DNA of 64,000 bases. Origin: Halotalea alkalilenta (lineage in GTDB: Bacteria; Pseudomonadota; Gammaproteobacteria; Pseudomonadales; Halomonadaceae). The position numbers and the translations under genes were made by a program. This document shows positions 53,549 through 61,359 of this stretch, piece by piece. The notes below the pieces were generated by a model. That model did not search any database. It saw only the letters and a program-made list of their open reading frames with translations, and was not told where the DNA came from. The DNA lies in NCBI RefSeq assembly GCF_001648175.1, contig NZ_CP015243.1, positions 3,968,001 to 4,032,000 of the forward strand, written 5' to 3'. Position 1 is the first letter of the stretch, and each line of letters begins with the position of its first letter.

Positions 53549-56127
53549 TCACACACTCCTTCGAGCATCACGTAGCCATCGCCCTTGCGTTGGTCCTCGG
53601 GCACCTCGTACTCGATTTCGCACCGCTCGCTCTCGCCTGCTCCCAGGCGCACGACCAGCCGCCCTTGCATAAGGTCGGTGCGCACGAAGATGGTGCTGCC
53701 CTGCCCCACCACACCGACGCTCTGGCCTTCTTCATCGGTCACTTCGGCACCGAAGGGCAGTGGCGCTGTCCCGGCGTGACCTGCGCGAATCAGGATCGAG
53801 CGGCCGGTGACGGTGGTGAAGCTCACCTTGGTGATCGCCCCACCGAAGGGTGCGACCTGGCGCACCGTGTTGCGCAGTTCGACATTGGCCGAGGTGCCCA
53901 ATGGATCGATTTCGATCGTGTTCAATCGATAGGGACGCACGTAGGGCACCAGGGCATAGCCATTGGCGTCGATACGGGCCCCGGGTGCGCTCGGCAACAG
54001 GGCGCCTTCGGCGTCGGGCGCCTCGACCAGCACCATCGTGTCCGTGCCTTGCGGTGCGAACGTCGCTCCGCCCTGATGCAGTACCACGGCGCCCATCGCG
54101 CCCACCGAGGCCTGACGGTAGCTGCGGCTCTGGCTGAAGTTGCCGTTCAAGGTCGAATAGGGAGCGCGATAGGTGGCTCCGAACGAGCCTGCGTTATCTC
54201 CGCCCCGCTGCTGGCTCACTGAGGCGGTGTAGCTGATGTTGCGGTCCACGCCAGCGGCACCGTTGATACCAATGCGAGACTCCTGGTATCTGGCATCCTC
54301 GAAGCCCACGCCACCGGTGAGGTTGGCGCTGCCCCCACCGCCGGTTCCCAATGGGTAGGAAAAGCTCAGGTAGTAACGGGTGCCGCTGTCGTCGTAGCGC
54401 TCGTTGACCCGGCCCACGGAGAGCGAGTAGGAAAGCGCCCCAAGCATGTTGTTGTAGTTGATCTGGTACTCCCGCTGGGTGCCTGCCTCTCCCCAGTAGT
54501 CCGAGATTCGCGCATTGAAGTAGATCCCTCCCCATCCGCTCGGCAGGTTCTGGCTCACGGTCGCGGTCACGCCGTTGCGCTCGCGTCGCATCGTCTGCGG
54601 GTCACGTCCACGGCGGACGTACTCATGCGCGTAGAGAGCGTCGTTGACGCTGAAGTAGTCGCTGGTGGAATAGCGGTAGGCGGCCAGCACCAGGTTGGTG
54701 CTGGTGCGCGCGAACATCCTGTTGAAGCTCAAGCGGTAGCTCTGACCGCTATAGCTCGACCGCCCAGCGAGATCGGTCTGCGCATGGGTCATATCGAACG
54801 ACATCGCGCCCCAGGGCGTACTCCAACCGGTCCCCAGCAGCACCGAGTTGTATCCATCGAAACCGGTATTGCCCAGGTAGCCGGTGAACAGGTTGGTCAA
54901 CCCACGCTGATACGTCGCCTGGTAGAGCGCGGGGTTGTCACTCAGGTAGTCGTAGTCCACCCGCCCGACCGAGAGCGCGTAGCGGCTATGGCCGACCCGC
55001 AAGAGCTGGGTGATCGAGGCATAGGGAATGGCGAAGGTACGCTCGCGACCATCCGCCTCGGAGATCGTCACCTGCAGCTCGTTACCGAAACCGGAGGGAT
55101 AGAGATCATCGATCAAAAAAGGGCCCGGGGTGACGTTCACCCGATAGAGGACATTACCGTCCTGGCGGATCGTGACCAGCGCGTTGGTTTCCGCCACGCC
55201 CCTGATTTCAGGCGCATAGTTGCGCATGCCATCGGGCAGCATGTTGTCGTCGGTGCGCAGGTCGACCCCTCGCAGCCGGGTGCTGTCGAAGAACTCTCCA
55301 TTGGTACTGACGTCGCCCAGGGTGATCTGCGACTTGATCGACGCGATGCCGCGCTGCAGATAGGTCCGATTGCCATCCCAGCGCATGCCGCTTGAATAGC
55401 CGCTGCCATCCTGCCAGTTGAGCGATCCCAGGTGCTTGAACAGCCATCCGGCATGGCTGAAACCAATATCCAAGCCCAGATAGGCCGAGGAGAAATCGCC
55501 GCCCTGGTAGGCGCTATAATGCGTATTGTAGGCGTTGAAGTTGTAGCCGATGTTGGCTGCGGTAATGCCCTCGCTCCAGAACGAGGGGGAGACATAGTTC
55601 CTGGCCTGGCGCCGGAGATAGGTCTGGGGAACGATGAGATCCAGCCGCAGCGAGGAAGGGTCGAAACTCACCCGTGCGTTCGGATCGTCAATCCAGCTCG
55701 ACAGCGGTTCGCAGGCGTTGGGATCGTCACGCAGCACCGCTGGCAGCCGGTTGGTGTCGATCCCGAACTGATCGAACATCAGCCGGGTAAAACACAGCGT
55801 CGCCTGGGACTCGCCCTCGAGGTTGCGAAAGGTCAGCGTGAAGCGCCCTTTCCACTCGCTATTGGTGTAGATATCGCTTTCGTACTGACCCGCCAGGATC
55901 GGATTGGTGGTGGAAAAGCGAGAGAGATCGGCCTTGCCGGCGTCACCAAATAGAAAACCGTTATTGAACACGGCCGCGGTCCCAGCCGAATTTTCCGCTG
56001 GAGCATCGCGATCGATCGCGCCAGGCTCGCCTGCGCCATTGGCCATCGCCTGGGCCGTAAAGACCCCCGCCATCGCGAGCCATAGCAGAATGCCAGGAGC
56101 GCAGGCATTACATAAAAGCCTGCTCAT
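53545..56127 (-). CDS. Fimbrial outer-membrane usher
   Basis: An 860-residue usher, close to E. coli FimD in length. Signal peptide (MSRLLCNACAPGILLWLAM), N-terminal domain VFNNGFLFGDAGKADLSRF, the long beta-barrel with the plug domain around NVTPGPFLIDDLYPSGFG, and the C-terminal domains ending in GYVMLEGVCE with the FTTVTGRSILIRAGH segment. It recruits chaperone-subunit complexes and assembles the pilus. ATG 56127 is chosen at the signal peptide. It overlaps the adhesin gene and lies about 100 bp after the chaperone gene. Confidence 0.93.
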   Translation of the reverse strand: MSRLLCNACAPGILLWLAMAGVFTAQAMANGAGEPGAIDRDAPAENSAGTAAVFNNGFLFGDAGKADLSRFSTTNPILAGQYESDIYTNSEWKGRFTLTFRNLEGESQATLCFTRLMFDQFGIDTNRLPAVLRDDPNACEPLSSWIDDPNARVSFDPSSLRLDLIVPQTYLRRQARNYVSPSFWSEGITAANIGYNFNAYNTHYSAYQGGDFSSAYLGLDIGFSHAGWLFKHLGSLNWQDGSGYSSGMRWDGNRTYLQRGIASIKSQITLGDVSTNGEFFDSTRLRGVDLRTDDNMLPDGMRNYAPEIRGVAETNALVTIRQDGNVLYRVNVTPGPFLIDDLYPSGFGNELQVTISEADGRERTFAIPYASITQLLRVGHSRYALSVGRVDYDYLSDNPALYQATYQRGLTNLFTGYLGNTGFDGYNSVLLGTGWSTPWGAMSFDMTHAQTDLAGRSSYSGQSYRLSFNRMFARTSTNLVLAAYRYSTSDYFSVNDALYAHEYVRRGRDPQTMRRERNGVTATVSQNLPSGWGGIYFNARISDYWGEAGTQREYQINYNNMLGALSYSLSVGRVNERYDDSGTRYYLSFSYPLGTGGGGSANLTGGVGFEDARYQESRIGINGAAGVDRNISYTASVSQQRGGDNAGSFGATYRAPYSTLNGNFSQSRSYRQASVGAMGAVVLHQGGATFAPQGTDTMVLVEAPDAEGALLPSAPGARIDANGYALVPYVRPYRLNTIEIDPLGTSANVELRNTVRQVAPFGGAITKVSFTTVTGRSILIRAGHAGTAPLPFGAEVTDEEGQSVGVVGQGSTIFVRTDLMQGRLVVRLGAGESERCEIEYEVPEDQRKGDGYVMLEGVCE

Positions 56128-56230
56128 GATCGAGCGAGACCCAGCTGGGCGACAATGCTCTTGAGCTTGTAAATGATCGTGCCCGCCATGCCTGGATCCC
56201 ATTCATGCCCGCATGAAAATCGACACTTTT

Positions 56231-56926
56231 TTATTCAACGACCGCCATCGAGCTATTACTCGAGCCATAATCATTGATATTCATGAAGCGAATCTTCTGA
56301 CCCGCCGAGAGAGGCGTATCGAGAGAAACGTCTTGTTGTGAGAAAGGCGCAATCATATTGGCATCATGACTAAGAGATTCATCTCCAACCTCGGAAAAAA
56401 TCTCGGTGACGGTGATATAAAAAGGCGTTGGATTGTCGATACGCACCCCTCCCGGGACCGCCTTCCAGGTCATCTGCCCAATCGCCTGGGTACGATTGGG
56501 CAGGCCTGCCGGACGATAGAACAGCTTCAAGCGCGAACGAATCGCCAGCTGCACGTAGTTGTCCTCAGCGCTGTCAGTAGGCGCGGGTGGGATGTCCAAT
56601 ACGTTCAGCCAATAGAGGGATTCCCGGTCCTGGGGCAGCTGGGCGCCCTGGAAGTGGACTCTCACCGTCTGCCCCCCATTCGCTTCCAGTCGCGCCACCG
56701 GCGGGGTGATCACGAAGGGAACGGAAATCTGCTCGGGGGTCAGTGCCGCATTGCCATCATCGATCCATACCTGCGCCAGGGCGGGACGATCGGCCTTGTT
56801 GCTCAGTTGCACGGTGATTTCCCGGGCATCACCGGAATAGATGAAGCGGGTGCCATTGATAACGATATTGTCCGCCAGCGATTGCTGGCAGAATAAAAAA
56901 AACGCAAATGAATAAAGCCATTTCAC
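56231..56926 (-). CDS. Periplasmic fimbrial chaperone
   Basis: A 231-residue FimC/PapD-like chaperone with a signal peptide ending SLA-DNIVI. The invariant subunit-anchoring residues are visible as arginine in NGTRFIYSGDARE and lysine in LAIRSRLKLFYRPAGLP. The segment ESLYWLNVLDIPP is the family signature. It donates a strand to nascent subunits in the periplasm. It follows the major subunit gene after an 80-bp gap that holds a hairpin. Confidence 0.93.
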   Translation of the reverse strand: MKWLYSFAFFLFCQQSLADNIVINGTRFIYSGDAREITVQLSNKADRPALAQVWIDDGNAALTPEQISVPFVITPPVARLEANGGQTVRVHFQGAQLPQDRESLYWLNVLDIPPAPTDSAEDNYVQLAIRSRLKLFYRPAGLPNRTQAIGQMTWKAVPGGVRIDNPTPFYITVTEIFSEVGDESLSHDANMIAPFSQQDVSLDTPLSAGQKIRFMNINDYGSSNSSMAVVE

Positions 56927-56973
56927 GGCCGTACCTCAAGAACAAATAACGACGAATGACCAGCGCATGAAAA

Positions 56974-56995
56974 ATGGGCGCATCCTTGCGCCCAT
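56974..56995 (-). terminator. Hairpin between major subunit and chaperone genes
   Basis: Stem ATGGGCGCA / TGCGCCCAT with a 4-base loop, followed leftward by TTTTC. Such partial terminators after the major pilin gene keep subunit mRNA more abundant than the assembly genes. Confidence 0.7.
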
Positions 56996-57005
56996 GGACG
57001 ATGGC

Positions 57006-57599
57006 TTAGTTGTATTCGACTTGATAGGTCGCGTAGCTCTGGACGCCGCCAGCGGTGACCGCATCGGGCGTCTGGGTGACATAGCCAACGTAATAGGTGA
57101 ACAGCGCCGAGGAGCCGTCGGTGGTATCAGCGGAGCTTTGTGCCTGCTCGCCGCCGGGAATGATACGGGTGGTGCTGTCCAGCGACGTAGCGGTGGAAAG
57201 CGCCAGCTGGATGTTCGCCCCGTCAGCGCCCAGCGAGTTGGCCAGATAGCCCGCGGCATCGCCCGAAGCCCCCTGCAGCAGATTGCCGCCGACCCAGCTG
57301 ACGCTGAGGCTGCCATCATCGATGCTGTCTCCCGCCGCCGCGCAGTCGGAAACCCGAACGGTGAAGGGAGTCGCCTTGTAGAAAGCGCCCGCGGTGGAGA
57401 CTTCGGCGATCGAGACCGGGGCCAGGTAGACGCTTGCGTCGCTGCCCTGGCCGTTGACCGAGATGGTGCAGGATACGTCGGTGACCTCTCCATAGAAGTC
57501 GACGCGACCGCCGCCAACATCGTTGGTGGCTGCCAGCGCGAGACCGGTCGAGGACAGCAGAGCTGCGGTCATCAACCCCATGGCGAATGTCTTGTTCAT
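57006..57599 (-). CDS. Major fimbrial subunit
   Basis: A 197-residue secreted pilin with a signal peptide ending LALA-ATNDV. The mature protein begins GGGRVDFYGEVTDVSCTISVNG, has the paired cysteines (SCTIS and SDCAAAG) of type 1-like pilins and ends in the donor-strand pattern SYATYQVEYN. It is acidic and rich in small residues, as shaft subunits are. First gene of the fimbrial operon (subunit, chaperone, usher, adhesin). Confidence 0.88.
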   Translation of the reverse strand: MNKTFAMGLMTAALLSSTGLALAATNDVGGGRVDFYGEVTDVSCTISVNGQGSDASVYLAPVSIAEVSTAGAFYKATPFTVRVSDCAAAGDSIDDGSLSVSWVGGNLLQGASGDAAGYLANSLGADGANIQLALSTATSLDSTTRIIPGGEQAQSSADTTDGSSALFTYYVGYVTQTPDAVTAGGVQSYATYQVEYN

Positions 57600-57957
57600 G
57601 GTGTTCTACCTTCCGGATCACTTCATTGGTGGTGAATACCTCCCCGCTCAGGGAGAGACATTTGCAGTACGTTCAAGCGAGGAGGCTTCACAGGTGTCTG
57701 GGGCATCATGGAGAGAGCGTCGCTGACCAGCGTTGAAGACGCCTCGGCCTGTCCTCTGACTCGAGCCAGGGCCAAAATAATGACGCAACGTCCCAAATAC
57801 CAGACGAGGAGTTCAAAACCAGAATTTTCTTACATTCGGTTACGAGGAAGGCAAAGCGCCGCGAATGGGCGAATTCGGGGGGGTAAAAGCTGGAAAAAAC
57901 ACTTCCCGGCGCGGCCCGGGCGGGCAGCGCCAGTCACCATTGATGTCGATGCGCGGA
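57600..57957. other. Control region of the fimbrial operon
   Basis: About 360 bp without a supported gene, between the kinase stop and the major subunit start. It should hold the fimbrial promoter; the stretch 57770-57850 is more A/T-rich than its surroundings. I see no invertible repeat pair of the FimS kind. Confidence 0.4.
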
Positions 57958-60624
57958 TCAGCCGGCGGCTCGCCAGCGGAGCAGTTCTTCTGCATCCATC
58001 GGATGGGCGATCAGATACCCTTGCATGATCAAATCGTCGCCCAGCTTGCTCAGCCAGTAACGGTCCTGCTCACGCTCGAGCCCCTCGGCGACCACTCTGA
58101 GTCGCGCCACCCGCGCCATCCTCAGCACCAGTTGGAGCAGCGCGCGGCGCGGCTCGCTATCGGCGATGCCATCGATGAAGCTGCCGATCAGCTTGAGCTC
58201 GACGGGCCCGAAGCGCAGCAGCTCTTCGACCGCGAAGCCATTGGCGCCGAAACCATCGATCGACAGAGAACAGCCCAGAGCGCGCAGCGGTGCGAGACGA
58301 TTCAGCGTCGAAGCTCCGCCGGCGAGCAGCTCCTCTCCCTTGACCTCCCATACCAGCGCCTGCGCGGGCCAACGATGACGGGCGAGCGCGGCCTCGAGCC
58401 CAGCGAGGAAGCTGCGGCTGTCGGCAAGCTCGAGCGGCAAGTGGCAGGAGACTCTGAGCTTCGGCCACCGTGCACTGCGGCATTTAGCCATCGTTTCCAG
58501 CGTCTGATCGAGCAGGCCCAGGGTCAGCGGTTCGAGCAGCCCCTGGCGTGCGCAGGCGCCGAGGAAACTCACCGGGCGCAATACCTCGTTGCCCGAGCGC
58601 CGCCAGCGTGCCAGCGCCTCGACCCCGCAGACCCGGCCGCCGGCGTCCACCTGGGGCTGGAAGAACGGCACGAAATGGCCCTGCTCGATACCCAGGCGTA
58701 TCTCCTCGATGAGAGGGTCGCCGTCGTAGGCGCTCGATGCAGCGCTCGCCAGCCGTTCCTCGATCAGCCGTTCGAGATGCAGGGTGAGCTCGACTACCCG
58801 GCGATAGCACGAAACCACGTCGACTCCCAGCGATGTCGCGTCGTCATCCTCCTCCAGCGCAAGCTCCAGTGCCGCGGCCTGATCCGCAAGGGGAGCGAAG
58901 CGAAGGCTTTCAGCCCCACCCTTGAGCCGATGAGCCAGTCGCTTGATCGTCGCCCGCTCGCCGCCATCGAAGGCATCGACCAGAGCGCTCAGATCCTCGC
59001 GGTTGGTATCGCGCATCGCATTGAGGAACTCACGCACGAACCCCTCGTTGCCACCGCCGAGCACCCGGAGCAGCTCCCCGTCCAGGCGCCCGGGCAGCGC
59101 AATGCCCTGTTCGGTGCCGAGATGGAGGGAGAGACAATCGGCGAGCGCATCGACGGACTGATGCTTGCCGATCACCGCGTCCACCTCCGATTCGAACCGT
59201 CTATCGAGCAGCGCTTCTCCGGCGCTGCGCACCACGATCAGCATTCGCGGCTTCGGTGCCCGCATCCGCTCGTAGCGCCGCAGCAGGCGAATCAGTTGGA
59301 AGCCATTGAACCGGGGCATGTTCAAGTCGGTGATCAACACATCGAACGCGTGCTCGCGCAGCAGGCTGCGCGCGGCATCGCCATCGGCAGCCTCGTACGC
59401 TTGCGCGCCCCAGCTTTCCAGACAGTGGCGCAGCAGCATGCGAGTGGCATCGTGGTCGTCGACCACCAGCACCCGTCGACCACTGAGATTGGGTCTGGCA
59501 GCGGTCGAGAGCTGCGGCTCCAGGCTCTCGACGACCGCATGCTCCAGCGCGATGCGCAGCAGGAAAGTACTGCCACTGCCGTGACGACTGGTCAGCGAAA
59601 GCTGTCCTCCCATCAGTTCGGCCAGGCTGCGACTGATGAACAGCCCCAACCCGGTACCGATCGTCTGGCCATCCACCAGCCGCGAGAAAGGTTGGAACAA
59701 ACGCTCCTGGTCGGCTTCCCGGATACCGATGCCGGAGTCCTCGACGCAAAGCGAAATCAGCTGACGACGGCCGTCGCTGCTCAACGCCGCGTGCAGGCGC
59801 AGGGCTATCTCGCCACGCTCGGTGAACTTGAACGCATTGCTGAGCAGGTTGGCGACCACTTGTCGCAGCCTGCGTCGGTCGCCGCGCACCTCGAGACGCT
59901 CGGCATCCCCCATCTCGACGATGAAGCGCAGTCCCTTGGCTTCGATCTGGCCGGCGAACAGCTCGCTCAGCTCGTCCATCAGCTGGATCAGGTCGAAGTT
60001 CTCATAATGCAGCTGCAGCCGGCCGGCCACCGCGCTGGAGGCATCGAGCATGTCGTCGACCAGCCCGCACAGCTCCCGGGAAGTTGTCAGGGCGATCCCC
60101 CCCAGCTGGCTGGCGCGTCCATCCTCGAGCAGCGTTTGCTGCAGTTCCAGACTAGTGGTCACCGCGCTGAGCTGGGTACGCAGCTCATGGCCGAGATTCG
60201 CAAGCAGAGGGTCGCCCAAGCGCGCCGTTCGCCCCGGTGTCCACCTGCGTTCGGCGCTGAAGTCGAACGGGCGCCAGATCAGCTGGTAGAGCGGGCCGGC
60301 GTCATCCTCGCCGGCACGCAGCACCCAGCAAGGGCCGGGCATGAACCCACCGGAGAGCATCTCTTCGAGCATTCGCGGCTGCTGCGATTCGTCCTCGAAC
60401 AGCTGCTCGATCATACTGATCACCCGCTGGGCATTTTCCGTGCCACCGAACAGCCGCGCCGCCCGTTCCGAGTCGGCGACCGGCAGGTACCGCGGGCGCT
60501 CACCCAATACATCGGTGGCATGGGCATTGGCCCAGGCCACAGCGTAATCGCGCCGAAAGACCAGTAGGGCGATCGGCAGGACTTCCCACCCTTCGAACAG
60601 AGCATCGCGCAAGGTTTGTCGCAT
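57958..60624 (-). CDS. Hybrid histidine kinase with receiver, Hpt and degenerate EAL domains
   Basis: An 888-residue cytoplasmic sensor. Order: a PAS-like N-terminus (about 1-125); a HisKA domain with histidine 146 in LLANLGHELRTQ; a HATPase with NLLSNAFKF, DSGIGI and GTGLGLFISR; a receiver with VLVVDDHDATRML and LITDLNMPRFN (about 390-505); an Hpt domain with histidine in AHRLKGGAESL (about 570); and an EAL domain (about 640-888). The EAL motif itself is kept (GVEALARW), but DDFG reads DGFG and LKID reads LKLI, so c-di-GMP hydrolysis is doubtful. No membrane helices are seen. It lies between a LuxR-type regulator and a fimbrial operon, like the Roc systems controlling cup fimbriae in Pseudomonas aeruginosa. 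Confidence 0.88.
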   Translation of the reverse strand: MRQTLRDALFEGWEVLPIALLVFRRDYAVAWANAHATDVLGERPRYLPVADSERAARLFGGTENAQRVISMIEQLFEDESQQPRMLEEMLSGGFMPGPCWVLRAGEDDAGPLYQLIWRPFDFSAERRWTPGRTARLGDPLLANLGHELRTQLSAVTTSLELQQTLLEDGRASQLGGIALTTSRELCGLVDDMLDASSAVAGRLQLHYENFDLIQLMDELSELFAGQIEAKGLRFIVEMGDAERLEVRGDRRRLRQVVANLLSNAFKFTERGEIALRLHAALSSDGRRQLISLCVEDSGIGIREADQERLFQPFSRLVDGQTIGTGLGLFISRSLAELMGGQLSLTSRHGSGSTFLLRIALEHAVVESLEPQLSTAARPNLSGRRVLVVDDHDATRMLLRHCLESWGAQAYEAADGDAARSLLREHAFDVLITDLNMPRFNGFQLIRLLRRYERMRAPKPRMLIVVRSAGEALLDRRFESEVDAVIGKHQSVDALADCLSLHLGTEQGIALPGRLDGELLRVLGGGNEGFVREFLNAMRDTNREDLSALVDAFDGGERATIKRLAHRLKGGAESLRFAPLADQAAALELALEEDDDATSLGVDVVSCYRRVVELTLHLERLIEERLASAASSAYDGDPLIEEIRLGIEQGHFVPFFQPQVDAGGRVCGVEALARWRRSGNEVLRPVSFLGACARQGLLEPLTLGLLDQTLETMAKCRSARWPKLRVSCHLPLELADSRSFLAGLEAALARHRWPAQALVWEVKGEELLAGGASTLNRLAPLRALGCSLSIDGFGANGFAVEELLRFGPVELKLIGSFIDGIADSEPRRALLQLVLRMARVARLRVVAEGLEREQDRYWLSKLGDDLIMQGYLIAHPMDAEELLRWRAAG

Positions 60625-60666
60625 CCCTTCATCTCCCCGCTGGCGCGAGCGCGTCCCGACCCAGCG

Positions 60667-61359
60667 CTACTTCTGAAGCAGTTTTTCGAGCTCGAGCAGG
60701 CTGGAGACGCCCAGCTTGGCAAGTAGCCGCTGCTTGTAGGTGCTGACGGTCTTCTCACTGAGGCACAGCTGCTCAGCGACGTCCTTGTTGCGTCGTCCTT
60801 GACGAAGCAGGGTATAGACCATCATTTCACGGTCGGTAAGGCGGGCCAGCGGCTCATCCGCGAGCTCCTCCTCGTTGGTCTCGAGATCGGCGGCGGATGC
60901 CTCGTCCATCGGCATTTCGGCGCTTCGCGGGCCTTCGCCCTCGAACGGTTGGACGACGATCGTATTCAACACCCGCAGCACCGCCCGCTCCAGGCCAAGC
61001 AGCGACTCGCGCTTGGAGAGAAAGCCCTGGGCGCCCATCTGGGCCACGCGCGGACCATAAACGTCCGCGCTCATCCCCGAGATCACCAGGATCGGCGTTC
61101 GATCGTCGCGATAGCGCAAGCGACGGATGAACTCCATCCCTCCGAGCCCCGGAATGTCGAGATCGAGCAGCACGAGATGGTAATGGTGCTCACGGCAAAG
61201 CCGCAGTCCTTCTCCGCCGTCCCCTGCTTCCTCGACCTCGAAGCCGAGCCCGGCGAGCACGCCGCGATAGCCCATCCGAATCGCGGGATGGTCATCGATC
61301 ACCAGCACACGCTGGGGAAGTTTGCCTACGGCGTCGCGGGAGGCTGGTAGCGATTTCAT
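60667..61359 (-). CDS. LuxR/NarL-type response regulator
   Basis: A 230-residue two-component regulator. Receiver: acidic pair VLVIDDHPAIRMG, phospho-aspartate 66 in LVLLDLDIPGLGG, threonine/serine switch LVISGMSA and lysine in GFLSKRESL. After an acidic linker (about 130-165) the C-terminal helix-turn-helix reads LTDREMMVYTLLRQGRRNKDVAEQLCLSEKTVSTYKQRLLAKLGV. It lies 42 bp upstream of the hybrid kinase gene, its likely partner, and its ATG overlaps the glnE stop by four bases. Likely target: the fimbrial operon. Confidence 0.9.
   Translation of the reverse strand: MKSLPASRDAVGKLPQRVLVIDDHPAIRMGYRGVLAGLGFEVEEAGDGGEGLRLCREHHYHLVLLDLDIPGLGGMEFIRRLRYRDDRTPILVISGMSADVYGPRVAQMGAQGFLSKRESLLGLERAVLRVLNTIVVQPFEGEGPRSAEMPMDEASAADLETNEEELADEPLARLTDREMMVYTLLRQGRRNKDVAEQLCLSEKTVSTYKQRLLAKLGVSSLLELEKLLQK

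Noticed and set aside
57600..57957. Invertible fimbrial promoter (FimS-like switch)
   Set aside because: No pair of inverted repeats flanking the region and no adjacent tyrosine recombinase gene.
57865..60567. 900-codon open frame on the plus strand opposite the hybrid kinase
   Set aside because: It is the mirror of a gene with clear kinase, receiver, Hpt and EAL motifs; its own translation is low-complexity, Q/R/H-rich and matches no family. Long antisense frames are common in GC-rich coding DNA.
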